Assembly: GCF_900114475.1 (NCBI RefSeq)
Contig: NZ_FOTE01000004.1
Coordinates: 189,580-253,579, forward strand
DNA from: Paenibacillus sp. 1_12
GTDB lineage: Bacteria > Bacillota > Bacilli > Paenibacillales > NBRC-103111
Length of the DNA stretch: 64,000 nt
Direction of reading: 5' to 3'
Shown here: positions 34,050 through 42,816 of the stretch, piece by piece
How positions within the stretch are numbered: position 1 is the stretch's first letter
Layout: every line of letters starts with the position of its first letter
The notes under the pieces: model-generated
What the model was told of the DNA's origin: nothing
Database searches by the model: none
What the model saw: the letters and a program-made list of their open reading frames with translations, nothing else
Program-made: the position numbers and the translations under genes

Positions 34050-35366
34050 ATGAACAAATGGCTGAAAACATGGACAACTCGGGAATCCACGGACAGCCGA
34101 AATGTTCGGCAGACAGATTTGATCAAGTATATACTGCAGTGGTTGGTGTTAGCGGGTGCAGTAGGTTTCTTGACCGGCTCGGCCTCGGCATTATTTTTGG
34201 TCAGTCTGGAGTGGGCGACAAGTATGCGAAACGAGCAGCCCTGGCTGTTATATTTACTGCCGTTTGGTGGTGCTTTTGTTAGCTGGATGTACCAAGCCTA
34301 TGGTCGTAACAGTACAAAAGGCAACAATCTGATTTTGGAGCAAATTCATGACGGAAATGAAACCATACCCTTGCGTATGGCTCCATTTGTGCTTGTTGGA
34401 ACGGTGCTTACGCATTTATTCGGCGGCTCGGCAGGACGTGAGGGAACGGCGGTTCAAATGGGAGGCAGCTTGTCCGAGACGCTTGGCAAGCTGCTGCATA
34501 TCCGTCCGGAGAATCGTAAAATCATACTGATGTGCGGGATCAGCGCAGGCTTCGGTTCAGTGTTCGGAACACCGCTAGCTGGGGCTGTCTTTGGGTTAGA
34601 GGTACTGGCTATCGGTCTGATCAGTTATGAGGCACTGCTACCCTGCTTGATTGCCAGTCTTGTCGGGCATGTTGTGACATTAGGGTGGGGAGTGACGCAT
34701 GCTCATTACTCCATGGGGCAAATACCGCCGCTCGGTGCGATCGTGCTGCTGAAGGTTACGGCTGCAGCGGTCGTATTTGGTTTGATAAGTCGGTTATTCA
34801 GCGAGCTGACTCATAAGCTGAAGTCCTTGTTTACACGCCTATTCAGTCATACTGCGGTCAAAGCCTTCATAGGCGGTTGTGTTATCATTTTGTTGACAAA
34901 GGCTATAGGTACCCGGGATTATCTTGGTCTTGGACTGCCGCTTCTGGACGATTCTTTTCAAGACGGAACGGCATCATTGGCTTTCCTTTGGAAGCTGATT
35001 TTCACTTCCATTACACTTGGAGCCGGCTTTCAGGGTGGAGAGGTAACGCCGTTGTTCGTGATTGGTGCGACATTGGGGAATACGTTAGGTACGTTATTGC
35101 AGCTGCATGGTCCTTTTCTTGCGGGGATTGGCCTCATTGCCGTATTTAGCGGGGCGACGAATACACCGATTGCTTGCTTCCTGCTTGGTATTGAGCTGTT
35201 TGGTTCCGAGGCGGCAGTTTACATGTTTGTGGCAGTTGTGATCAGTTATTTATGTTCCGGACACGTGGGCATCTACACGGCTCAGAGGCTGAAGGTTGCG
35301 AAGGGGCAGAGCGGTCAAAAGTTAGATGAAAAAACTGCACTCGGAACATTGAAGTCCAAACGCTAA
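34050..35366 (+). CDS. CLC family anion transporter, CLC-F fluoride/proton antiporter type
   Basis: The 438-residue protein has 10 or more membrane segments and CLC signatures. GREGT at residues 129-133 has gating E131 where chloride CLCs have GREGP. GNNLI at residues 91-95 stands where they have GSGIP, and GGEVTPLFVIGA comes later. As I recall, GNNLI-like filters with non-proline GREG motifs mark the fluoride-exporting CLC-F group, which keeps cytosolic fluoride low. I start at the ATG at 34050 after GGAAGGAA; a GTG at 34026 has no ribosome site. No fluoride riboswitch is recognisable upstream. Fluoride specificity is inference. Confidence 0.78.
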   Translation: MNKWLKTWTTRESTDSRNVRQTDLIKYILQWLVLAGAVGFLTGSASALFLVSLEWATSMRNEQPWLLYLLPFGGAFVSWMYQAYGRNSTKGNNLILEQIHDGNETIPLRMAPFVLVGTVLTHLFGGSAGREGTAVQMGGSLSETLGKLLHIRPENRKIILMCGISAGFGSVFGTPLAGAVFGLEVLAIGLISYEALLPCLIASLVGHVVTLGWGVTHAHYSMGQIPPLGAIVLLKVTAAAVVFGLISRLFSELTHKLKSLFTRLFSHTAVKAFIGGCVIILLTKAIGTRDYLGLGLPLLDDSFQDGTASLAFLWKLIFTSITLGAGFQGGEVTPLFVIGATLGNTLGTLLQLHGPFLAGIGLIAVFSGATNTPIACFLLGIELFGSEAAVYMFVAVVISYLCSGHVGIYTAQRLKVAKGQSGQKLDEKTALGTLKSKR

Positions 35367-35456
35367 ACAGATTGCTTTAGTCGAACAACCATTCATTCTG
35401 AGCGGGCATGCGATGATGTTTTTGTATCGTTCAAACAGCCGCTGTGATTTACAGTA

Positions 35457-35495
35457 AAAGCCCCGCTCGGGAGTTAGATATCCGACGCGGGGCTT
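35457..35495. terminator. GC-rich hairpin between convergent CLC and chemoreceptor genes
   Basis: AAGCCCCGC (35458-35466) pairs with GCGGGGCTT (35487-35495), extended inward by TCGG/CCGA with a one-base bulge. It lies between two convergent stop codons, consistent with shared termination, though T-runs are weak. Confidence 0.65.
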
Positions 35496-35502
35496 AGCTG
35501 TA

Positions 35503-37488
35503 CTAGCCTATTGTTATGAGTTTTTTTTCTTTTTCTTTATCCTCTTCTTTTATTTCCTCGCTTTTCTTAGTGACGACCGGTATCGAAACGGAATGCTCAG
35601 CAGCAGGTTTTGTCATACCTTCAGATATATCTAAACGGTTTGCTGTGTTCAATTGATTGGCTTCAAATTCACTCGAATCAGCGAGACTTTCGATAGAATC
35701 CTCTTCTATCCCGATGATATCCGCTGCGTTAGCATCAGGTTTTTCAATTTCTCCAATCTCGAATCGGTTTACTTCATTAAAGAGATTTTGCGATAGCAGC
35801 ATCATATCATCGGCTTGTGAAGCGATTTGCTGAATGGCTGCATTTTGCTGGATAGAGGAGGCAGTAACCTCTTCGACGCCTGCTGCTGTCTCTTGGGCAA
35901 TAGCTGCAACGATTTGGACAGAATCGATTAAACTTTCGTTCTTTTGCTGGGCCAGCCCAATTTGCGTTTGGATTTGGTTGATATCTAGTGAAAGTGCGTC
36001 CATGGAACTGCGAATTTCCTGAAAAGCCTCGACGCTTTCATTCATTTTACCATTCTGCTGTAAAAAAGATTTACGTGCTTCTTCCATATATATCTCCAAA
36101 TCCTTCGTTTGCGCCAGCAGTGCATGTATAATCGTAGCTATCGATTTGGACGAATCATTGGTCTGCAGCGACAGCTGCCTGACTTCCTCAGCAATAACTG
36201 AAAAGCCGCGTCCGTGGACTCCCGCTCTTGCCGCTTCAATAGCAGCATTCAAGGCGAGGACATTCGTTTGTTGAGAGATATCGGTAATCGTATTTACAAT
36301 TTTATTGATTTGCATGGAGCTAGCGGATAAAGAGGTCATTGCTTGATACACTTTACCGAGTAAGTCTTCCGAGATTTTGGATGCGCTTCTAAGGGCCTCC
36401 ATGGAATTGGAGCCTGTATGTGTATTAAAAGCGGCCTCGTTGCTTCTTTCGTGAACGGTTTTGGACAATCCTGAGATGAGGTCGATTTCACGACCCAGTT
36501 CGCCAATCAACTGAGTGCTTTGCTCAGTGTGAGTGGCTTGCTGCTCAGCACCAGTCGATATTTCCTGAATGGCTCGAACAATATCCGCATTTACAGCAGC
36601 CGTAGAACCCGAGAAGCCCTGAGATGCTTTAGAATGCTCTGATAACGAGAAGGCAATAGCTTGCGTATGGGCCAACATATTGCGGACCTGATCAATCATG
36701 TGATCGAAGCTATTGCTTAAAGCCCCCAACTCATCCTTTGAAGTGCTGTTAATTTTATTGCGCAAATCACCATTCGCTATAGAATATACCGCGTGCTGCA
36801 GCCGTTGGATGGGCTTAACAAAGGATCTGATAAGCAAGTAAGCAATGGCGATGCTGGAAATAATCACAATAATAGAACAGATGAGCATCATGGTTACCGT
36901 ATTGTTAAGCAAATGCTGAGTATTGGCAACAGCGAGTTCTGCATCATCTGAGTATGCGACATAGAATTGGTCGACATAGACGAAAATATCACCCATCAAC
37001 TTTTGTGATTCGTTGTAGAGATACTCCATATTTTTGTTAAGATCGTCTGCAGGCAGCTTGTTTTCTTGTACCAGTTTGGCCGCGACGTCAAACGTATTTG
37101 TATAATCGACGGTTAAGGAGATCAGCTTGCTGCGCCATTTGGCTTGTTCGGGTGTGATGGCAGTGTCACCAACACGTTTGATCATTTTATCGAAAATGAC
37201 TCTTTTTTCATTATATTTAGGTATGTAATCGGCTTTCTTAGAAATTTCAAGTCCAGATGCAATAATATTCAGCTCCTGAACCATCTCTTTAAGCTCCAAT
37301 GCCATCAGCTTGAGTTCTACCTTATCATTTTGCTGGCTGAGCTGATTTTTGATATCGTTCACCTGCTGCAAATTATAAAGCGCCATTCCCAGGAACAACA
37401 CCAGCATACCAGCAAAACCAAGCATTAGCTTCAATTTCAGGGACAACACCGGGAATGAAATTGTCTTCTTACTTATTAGAATGCTCAT
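35503..37488 (-). CDS. Methyl-accepting chemotaxis protein
   Basis: The 661-residue chemoreceptor has membrane segments at about residues 21-40 and 198-220. They enclose a roughly 155-residue helical extracellular sensor of the four-helix-bundle type. A HAMP domain (about 221-273) and a long cytoplasmic signalling coil follow, with the hairpin tip around [11 protein letters not shown]. After the signalling domain there is an unusual acidic, repeat-poor tail of about 90 residues ending [14 protein letters not shown], with no CheR-binding pentapeptide of the NWETF kind. The ligand is unknown. It is transcribed away from pstS and shares its 250-base upstream region with the PhoP box. Confidence 0.9.
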   Translation of the reverse strand: MSILISKKTISFPVLSLKLKLMLGFAGMLVLFLGMALYNLQQVNDIKNQLSQQNDKVELKLMALELKEMVQELNIIASGLEISKKADYIPKYNEKRVIFDKMIKRVGDTAITPEQAKWRSKLISLTVDYTNTFDVAAKLVQENKLPADDLNKNMEYLYNESQKLMGDIFVYVDQFYVAYSDDAELAVANTQHLLNNTVTMMLICSIIVIISSIAIAYLLIRSFVKPIQRLQHAVYSIANGDLRNKINSTSKDELGALSNSFDHMIDQVRNMLAHTQAIAFSLSEHSKASQGFSGSTAAVNADIVRAIQEISTGAEQQATHTEQSTQLIGELGREIDLISGLSKTVHERSNEAAFNTHTGSNSMEALRSASKISEDLLGKVYQAMTSLSASSMQINKIVNTITDISQQTNVLALNAAIEAARAGVHGRGFSVIAEEVRQLSLQTNDSSKSIATIIHALLAQTKDLEIYMEEARKSFLQQNGKMNESVEAFQEIRSSMDALSLDINQIQTQIGLAQQKNESLIDSVQIVAAIAQETAAGVEEVTASSIQQNAAIQQIASQADDMMLLSQNLFNEVNRFEIGEIEKPDANAADIIGIEEDSIESLADSSEFEANQLNTANRLDISEGMTKPAAEHSVSIPVVTKKSEEIKEEDKEKEKKLITIG

Positions 37489-37605
37489 TTAATCCCTCCA
37501 TTATTAACATCAATAGTCCATACGTGTAAACGTGGTCAGTAGTGATTTGCTTCCTATTATGCGAGCTATTTATTAAATACAAGTCCATTGTTTGTAAATA
37601 ATTCG

Positions 37606-37687
37606 TTAAATTTAGATTAAACTCGACATCAAAAACTTTTACATTCCGTTAACGTTTCGAGGGTTTAGACTTTACACTCGCTTGTTA
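37606..37687 (+). promoter_or_regulatory. PhoP (Pho) box array upstream of pstS
   Basis: TT-A-ACA-like hexamers recur at 11-base steps: TTTACA 37638, TTAACG 37649, a degenerate position at 37660, TTTACA 37671 and TTGTTA 37682. Another pair, TTAAAT 37606 and TTAAAC 37617, lies upstream. Direct repeats of TTAACA with 5-base gaps are the Bacillus PhoP-binding pattern. Confidence 0.8.
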
Positions 37688-37739
37688 AGATGATCTAGTA
37701 AACAAAAATACTAGAGGATAAAAGGGAGGACATGCAAAG

Positions 37740-38660
37740 ATGTTGAAGCATTTCTCGAGAAAAGGCAGTCTTGCAATGGTAACAGTTTTATTAATGGGGG
37801 TACTCGCAGCATGTGGTACTCAAACGGCAGCTCCAACAACAGATACGAAAACACCAGCAACCAACGCGGCAGCACCAGCGGCTCCTGCTAAACCAGAACC
37901 ACCTAAAGAATTGACAGGCACAGTAACAGCGTCAGGTTCCAGCGCACTTCTTCCATTGGTAAAACAAGCTGCAACAGAATTTATGGAGAAAAATCCTAAA
38001 GTAACCGTTAACGTAACTGCCGGTGGATCTGGCACAGGCTTGAAAAACGTTGCAGACGGCACTTCCGATATTGGTAACTCCGACGTTGCGGCAGGCGACG
38101 AGTACAAAGATAAAAACCTTGTTGACCACGTAGCGGCAATTGCTCCTTTTGCTCTAATCGTGAACAAAAAAGTACCTGTAGATAACCTGTCCAAACAACA
38201 GGCTGCTGATATTTTTATGGGTAAAATCACGAACTGGAAAGAAATTGACGGCAAAACCGATGCGAAAATCGTCGTTGTTCACCGTCCGGACAGCTCTGGT
38301 TCAAGAACACTTGTTAAACAAATCGTTCTTGATAATAAAGATTTCACCAAAGATGGCGTAACTCAAGAATCCAGTGGTGCAGTTGCTACAACAGTAGGTT
38401 CCACAGATAACTCTATCGGTTATGTGGATACGCCTTACCTGAACGATACAATTAAAGCGTTGAAATTTAATGACGTAGCTTTCAGCAAAGACACAATCAA
38501 AGACGGTAAATACCCGTTGTTCGGTATTGAGCATATGTATACAAAAGGCGAAGCTAAAGATGCTGTTAAAGCTTTCCTTGATTACATCACAGGTCCTGAT
38601 TTCCAAGGCAAAAGAGTAGAAGAATTGAAATTCTTACAAGCTAACCTTTTGAAAAAATAA
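37740..38660 (+). CDS. pstS: Phosphate ABC transporter substrate-binding lipoprotein PstS
   Basis: The 306-residue protein has a signal peptide with lipobox LAAC (C25) and an Ala/Pro/Thr-rich linker. The PstS phosphate-binding residues lie in TASGSSALLPLV, AGGSGTGLKNVADG-TSDIGNSD and RPDSSGSRTLVKQ. It captures orthophosphate at the cell surface for the Pst importer. GGGAGGA precedes the ATG. It is separated from pstC by 699 bases that contain two inverted copies of a structured repeat. It is also preceded by a PhoP box, so it should be induced by phosphate limitation. Confidence 0.95.
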   Translation: MLKHFSRKGSLAMVTVLLMGVLAACGTQTAAPTTDTKTPATNAAAPAAPAKPEPPKELTGTVTASGSSALLPLVKQAATEFMEKNPKVTVNVTAGGSGTGLKNVADGTSDIGNSDVAAGDEYKDKNLVDHVAAIAPFALIVNKKVPVDNLSKQQAADIFMGKITNWKEIDGKTDAKIVVVHRPDSSGSRTLVKQIVLDNKDFTKDGVTQESSGAVATTVGSTDNSIGYVDTPYLNDTIKALKFNDVAFSKDTIKDGKYPLFGIEHMYTKGEAKDAVKAFLDYITGPDFQGKRVEELKFLQANLLKK

Positions 38661-38736
38661 GTATTTCTTAATCAAGTAGGATGCGGAGTGATCTCCGTGT
38701 CCTTTTTGTGTTGTGCGCTTATAAAAAGAGCTGTCA

Positions 38737-38904
38737 AAGTCCGGAGAATAAGTCCCGCTGCGCGGCCAAATATCCTTCCGATCACTGTTGTTTCCGTATT
38801 TTTTGATTTATTAAGATATGTAGCGGTAAAAGTACGGAAACAAAGGCGAACGCTGACGCTTCTACAGGATTATTTGGCCGCTCCGCTCTTTATTCACCGC
38901 ACTT
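38737..38904 (-). repeat. Structured palindromic element, copy A
   Basis: This 168-bp element is read on the minus strand. Its ends AAGTGCGGTGAATAA and TTATTC-TCCGGACTT are near-perfect inverted repeats. An inner helix pairs GGCCAAAT with ATTTGGCC, and a distal helix pairs GTTTCCGTA with TACGGAAAC. Between the helices lie the blocks AGCGTTCGCCTTT and AACAGTGATCGGAAG, which are conserved in copies B, C and D while the helices change. It may be a structured RNA or a MITE-like element. Confidence 0.75.
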
Positions 38905-38942
38905 AAGATCTATGATCTAAGATCTGATATGCGGTCCATAGT

Positions 38943-38994
38943 GTCTTTCTCTTGCCCTTGCCTTTGTTCTTGCTCTTGCTCTTGCTCTTGCCCT
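38943..38994. repeat. Short tandem repeat, CTTGCT-type hexamers
   Basis: Between repeat copies A and B the plus strand carries several consecutive or near-consecutive TTGCTC/TTGCCC hexamers. It looks like a simple-sequence tract prone to slippage. No coding meaning is supported. Confidence 0.6.
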
Positions 38995-39047
38995 TCGGGA
39001 AGCGAGCAACGCAATGCTTCCCCCTGCACTCTACTCCTACCACTCGG

Positions 39048-39216
39048 AAGTGAGGTGAATAAAGAGCGGAGGGGACGAAATTGTTCTGTAGAAGCGTAGC
39101 GTTCGCCTTTGTTCAAGGATTTCCACCACTAAATCCCTTATATAATGAAGAAATCATTGAACAACAGCGATCGGAAGGACATTTCGGCCCCGCAGCGGCA
39201 CTTATTCACCGAACTT
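39048..39216 (+). repeat. Structured palindromic element, copy B
   Basis: This 169-bp element is inverted relative to copy A. Ends AAGTGAGGTGAATAA and TTATTCACCGAACTT are inverted repeats. The inner helix here is GGGG-CGAAAT with ATTTCGGCCCC, and the distal helix is GTTCAA with TTGAAC, different from copy A but still pairing. The conserved blocks TAGCGTTCGCCTTTG and AACAGCGATCGGAAGGA are retained. Together with copy A it fills the pstS-pstC gap. Confidence 0.75.
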
Positions 39217-39359
39217 CCTGCACTTTTTACATTCCCTTAACAATTGAAACGTATGGCTTTAACAATTGTCCATTATGATGAATAAAGAAGATTCAGGCCG
39301 AGCTAATAAACGTCATCTTTAAGGCTTGTACGCTAAATTATTTGAGGGGGAAACATCCT

Positions 39360-40292
39360 GTGAATTCTTTCGCTGATCAGCTCACTGAAAGAGCAGCTTT
39401 AAAACACAAACAAGTAAGCCAATGGACCAAACGGCAAAACCGGACCGATCAAGTCATGAAGCTTATTTTTGTCGGAAGCGCCATTATTGTATCGGCTATC
39501 ATTTTCTCCGTTATTGCATTCGTTGGGATTCAAGGTGTTAAGACGTTTAAAGACGTAACGCCATGGACCTTCTTCTTTTCACCAGACTGGACACCGACCA
39601 AAGGAGAATTCGGAATCTTCGCCTTTCTGTACAGCACACTGCTGCTGACATTGATCTCGATAGCCTTATCGGTTCCTTTAGCCTTGTCTGGAGCTGTATT
39701 CCTTGCCAAAATCGCACCTAAATGGGTTCGTGAAATTATGCGTCCTGCAACGGACCTGTTCGTCGGGATTCCATCCGTTGTTTATGGCCTTATCGGTTTA
39801 ACGGTTATAGTTCCGGGCCTTGCCAAGTTAACGGGAACAATTGGATACGGAATTTTGCCAGCTGCTATCATCTTGGCCATCATGATCCTGCCAACGATCT
39901 TGTCAATCTCCGAAGATGCGCTTCGGGCGTTGCCAAGTCGGCTGGAGGAAGCTTCATTAGCTCTGGGAGCCACACGCTGGCAGACGATTTGGAGAGTGCT
40001 TGTACCTGCAGCACGTCCTGGTATTATAACGGGTATCATTCTTGGCATGGGAAGAGCGATTGGGGAAACGATGGCTGTATTCATGGTTATCGGTAACTCG
40101 CCGCAGATCCCTGGCTCCTTGTTAGAATCAACAACGGTGCTGACGACAGCTATCGTTAAAGATATGGGTAACACCAATTACGGAACTGTATGGAATAACG
40201 CTTTGTACATGATGGCTCTCGTGCTGTTGTTAATCTCCTTATTTATGATTATCGCTATACGGATCGTTGCCAAAAGGAGTGAACTGAAATGA
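39360..40292 (+). CDS. pstC: Phosphate ABC transporter permease PstC
   Basis: The 310-residue permease has six membrane segments after a charged N-terminus. The coupling loop LEEASLALGATRWQTIWRVL is present, as is the PstC-type segment IGIPSVVYGLIGLTVIVPG. It starts at a GTG at 39360 preceded by GAGGGGG 9 bases away; a TTG at 39342 overlaps that site. It overlaps pstA by ATGA. It forms half of the phosphate channel. Confidence 0.93.
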   Translation: MNSFADQLTERAALKHKQVSQWTKRQNRTDQVMKLIFVGSAIIVSAIIFSVIAFVGIQGVKTFKDVTPWTFFFSPDWTPTKGEFGIFAFLYSTLLLTLISIALSVPLALSGAVFLAKIAPKWVREIMRPATDLFVGIPSVVYGLIGLTVIVPGLAKLTGTIGYGILPAAIILAIMILPTILSISEDALRALPSRLEEASLALGATRWQTIWRVLVPAARPGIITGIILGMGRAIGETMAVFMVIGNSPQIPGSLLESTTVLTTAIVKDMGNTNYGTVWNNALYMMALVLLLISLFMIIAIRIVAKRSELK

Positions 40293-41146
40293 CGAGCAAA
40301 ACAACGGATCGCGCGGCTACCTTATTTTTCTGGGTTTCCGGTGTTGTCATCATGCTGCTGTTGGCTTGGTTCCTGATCCGAATATTAGGAGATGGACTTC
40401 CTCAGCTTTCCTGGAATTTCATTACGGGGAAACCATCTGAGGTTATGGCAGGCGGCGGGGTTGGTCCGATGCTGTTCAACTCCTTCTACATTCTATTTTT
40501 ATCCTTATTGTTTTCCATTCCGATCGGTGTAGGCGCAGGTGTATACTTGTCAATCTATGCGAAGCAAAATCGGTTTACGGATTTTATCCGGATTTCCGTC
40601 GAGGCTTTATCATCAGTTCCATCGATCGTTTTCGGATTGTTCGGTTTCTTACTATTCGTGAATCTGCTTGGCTTGAAATTTTCGATTATCGGCGGTGCCG
40701 CTACACTCTCCTTGCTGAATTTGCCTGTATTGGTTCGTGTAACGGAAGAATCGCTTCGATCCGTACCTGATTCGTATTGGGAGGCTTCGCTCGCGCTTGG
40801 CTCCACCCGTTGGCAGGCCATCCGCAAGGTTCTTTTACCAGCTGCCATGCCAATCCTGATTACCGGTATCACGCTTGTTGCCGGACGGGCATTGGGCGAG
40901 TCAGCCATTCTGATCTATACAGCCGGTTTATCGGTTTCCCGCCATTTTCCAGACTTTAGTCCTCTGGCTATGGGGGAGACGCTGGCTACGCATCTATGGT
41001 ACGTGCAGTCTGAGGCTATTGTTCCTGATGCCAAGAAAATTGCCCAAGGAAGCGCTGCGCTTCTGCTTATCGTCGTCTTGATTTTTAACTTATGTATTGC
41101 CATACCGAGCAAAATGATTCAAAAAAGACTGACCGGGGGGAAATAA
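40289..41146 (+). CDS. pstA: Phosphate ABC transporter permease PstA
   Basis: The 285-residue permease has six membrane segments, with the Pst-type segments [19 protein letters not shown] and the coupling loop [20 protein letters not shown]. Its ATG overlaps the stop of pstC (ATGA), and it ends 2 bases before the GTG of pstB. It forms the channel with PstC. Confidence 0.93.
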   Translation: MTSKTTDRAATLFFWVSGVVIMLLLAWFLIRILGDGLPQLSWNFITGKPSEVMAGGGVGPMLFNSFYILFLSLLFSIPIGVGAGVYLSIYAKQNRFTDFIRISVEALSSVPSIVFGLFGFLLFVNLLGLKFSIIGGAATLSLLNLPVLVRVTEESLRSVPDSYWEASLALGSTRWQAIRKVLLPAAMPILITGITLVAGRALGESAILIYTAGLSVSRHFPDFSPLAMGETLATHLWYVQSEAIVPDAKKIAQGSAALLLIVVLIFNLCIAIPSKMIQKRLTGGK

Positions 41147-41148
41147 TC

Positions 41149-41910
41149 GTGGCGGATAAACATAAAATCAAAGTAGAAAAATTAAACCTGTTTTATGGTG
41201 AAAATCAAGCACTGCATAATGTGGAGTTGGATATTAAAAGCAATAATATCGTAGCGTTAATCGGACCTTCCGGCTGTGGAAAATCGACCTTCCTCAGAAC
41301 GCTGAACCGTATGAACGATCTCATCGATATTGTGCGGATTAATGGAAGCATTTATGTGGATGGACAGGATATTTATGGTTCGGAAACCGATGTAGTATCC
41401 CTTCGCAAAAAGGTAGGTATGGTGTTTCAGCGTCCCAATCCGTTTCCAATGAGTATTTACGACAATATAGCATACGGCCCGAGAATTCATGGAACGAAGA
41501 AAAAATCGGTTCTTGATGAGATCGTAGAAAAGAGTCTACAGCAAGCCGCACTATGGGATGAAGTTAAGGATCGGTTGAACAAATCGGCACTCGGATTATC
41601 CGGTGGTCAACAGCAGCGCTTATGTATAGCCCGTTTGTTGGCGGTTGAGCCAGATGTCCTCTTAATGGATGAGCCTACTTCGGCCCTGGACCCGATCTCC
41701 ACATTGAAAGTTGAGGAATTAACGCAAACGTTGAAAGAAAAATATACGATCATTATCGTTACGCACAACATGCAGCAAGCAGCGCGGATTTCCGATTATA
41801 CGTCATTTTTCCTGAACGGATTGCTGATTGAGACGGATCAAACGGACAAAATTTTTACAACACCGTCAGATCAGAGAACTGAAGACTATATTACAGGCCG
41901 TTTCGGCTAA
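41149..41910 (+). CDS. pstB: Phosphate ABC transporter ATP-binding protein PstB
   Basis: The 253-residue ATPase has Walker [10 protein letters not shown], the PstB-specific Q-loop region [19 protein letters not shown], signature [15 protein letters not shown], Walker [13 protein letters not shown] and the switch histidine in IVTHNMQQA. It starts at the GTG at 41149, after GGGGGG; an upstream ATG in frame at 41092 lies inside pstA. It energises phosphate import. Confidence 0.95.
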   Translation: MADKHKIKVEKLNLFYGENQALHNVELDIKSNNIVALIGPSGCGKSTFLRTLNRMNDLIDIVRINGSIYVDGQDIYGSETDVVSLRKKVGMVFQRPNPFPMSIYDNIAYGPRIHGTKKKSVLDEIVEKSLQQAALWDEVKDRLNKSALGLSGGQQQRLCIARLLAVEPDVLLMDEPTSALDPISTLKVEELTQTLKEKYTIIIVTHNMQQAARISDYTSFFLNGLLIETDQTDKIFTTPSDQRTEDYITGRFG

Positions 41911-41928
41911 AGGGGACAAGAACCAAAT

Positions 41929-42588
41929 ATGGACACTCGCCATAACTTTCATCATTCGGTGGATGAACTGCAAAAGGTTTTACTCAAAATGGGTACATTG
42001 GTCGAAGATTCGATTTCCAAGGCTATCGAGTCATTAGCGACGCTGGATGAGAAGCTGGCCGTTACTACGGTTAATCAGGATGATGTCATCGATGATTTGA
42101 TGCTGGAGGTAGAAGAACGTTGTTTAAGGCTAATCGCTTTGCAGCAGCCTATGGCAAGTGATCTGAGAATCATTGGTATGGCTTTGAAAATTGCGACGGA
42201 TTTGGAGCGGATTAGTGACCACGCGGTGGATATCGCCAAAATCTCGATTCGATTGTCCGGTGAACAATTAATTAAACCGCTTGAGGATATTCCTCGGATG
42301 GCGGTGCTGGTTAGAAATATGCTGCAGGAAAGCCTGCTCTCTTATATGGAGCTGGATATTCACCGTGCTTCCTCGCTTGCCGAGAAGGATGATGAAATCG
42401 ATAAAATGTACAGCACATTAATGAATGAAATTATCGCGTTGATGAACAATGATTTCCAGCGCAACCGGCAGCTGTCTCACCTGATGTTTGTCGCCCATTA
42501 TCTGGAGCGAGTTGCCGACCACGCAACAAACATTGGCGAAGGCGTAATCTACATGGTTACCGGCAAGCGGAAAGATCTGAACGTTTAA
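41929..42588 (+). CDS. phoU: Phosphate signalling complex protein PhoU
   Basis: The 219-residue protein consists of two three-helix PhoU repeats. Each ends in the family's metal-binding pattern: RIIGMALKIATDLERISDHAVDIA at about residues 75-100 and LMFVAHYLERVADHATNIGE at about 185-205. PhoU links the Pst transporter to the PhoR kinase and restrains the Pho response when phosphate is sufficient. It follows pstB by 18 bases and ends the operon. Confidence 0.94.
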   Translation: MDTRHNFHHSVDELQKVLLKMGTLVEDSISKAIESLATLDEKLAVTTVNQDDVIDDLMLEVEERCLRLIALQQPMASDLRIIGMALKIATDLERISDHAVDIAKISIRLSGEQLIKPLEDIPRMAVLVRNMLQESLLSYMELDIHRASSLAEKDDEIDKMYSTLMNEIIALMNNDFQRNRQLSHLMFVAHYLERVADHATNIGEGVIYMVTGKRKDLNV

Positions 42589-42664
42589 AAGGCTTATAGC
42601 TACAATTTCGCTTTTTGCTGAGTATGTAGTTCGGACCCGCCTGGAAGAAGGATATATGAACTGG

Positions 42665-42692
42665 AAAAGAGCCTTGCTTAAGGCTCTTTTTT
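42665..42692 (+). terminator. Rho-independent terminator of the pst-phoU operon
   Basis: AAAAGAGCC (42665-42673) pairs with GGCTCTTTT (42682-42690), with T residues following. It separates phoU from the EAL-GGDEF gene, which therefore needs its own promoter. Confidence 0.9.
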
Positions 42693-42714
42693 GCATGTTC
42701 CACGGAGATAAGGT

Positions 42715-42752
42715 TTTACACAAATTTAACAAAACAATGGTCATATTTGACA
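42715..42752 (+). promoter_or_regulatory. Candidate PhoP box and promoter of the EAL-CBS-GGDEF gene
   Basis: TTTACA (42715-42720) and TTAACA (42726-42731) are exactly 11 bases apart, as in a PhoP box. TTGACA follows at 42747-42752 and can serve as -35, with TGTTAT (17 bases further) as a weak -10. The array resembles the one upstream of pstS. Confidence 0.6.
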
Positions 42753-42816
42753 TAGGGATGAAGGTTGTCTGTTATAGTTATGGGTATACAGCAGCTTACT
42801 CAAAGTAGGGATCAAT

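Noticed and set aside
39081-39278. Short open frames inside the pstS-pstC gap
   Set aside because: They lie within the palindromic element and adjoining repeats, have no ribosome sites and change between copies.
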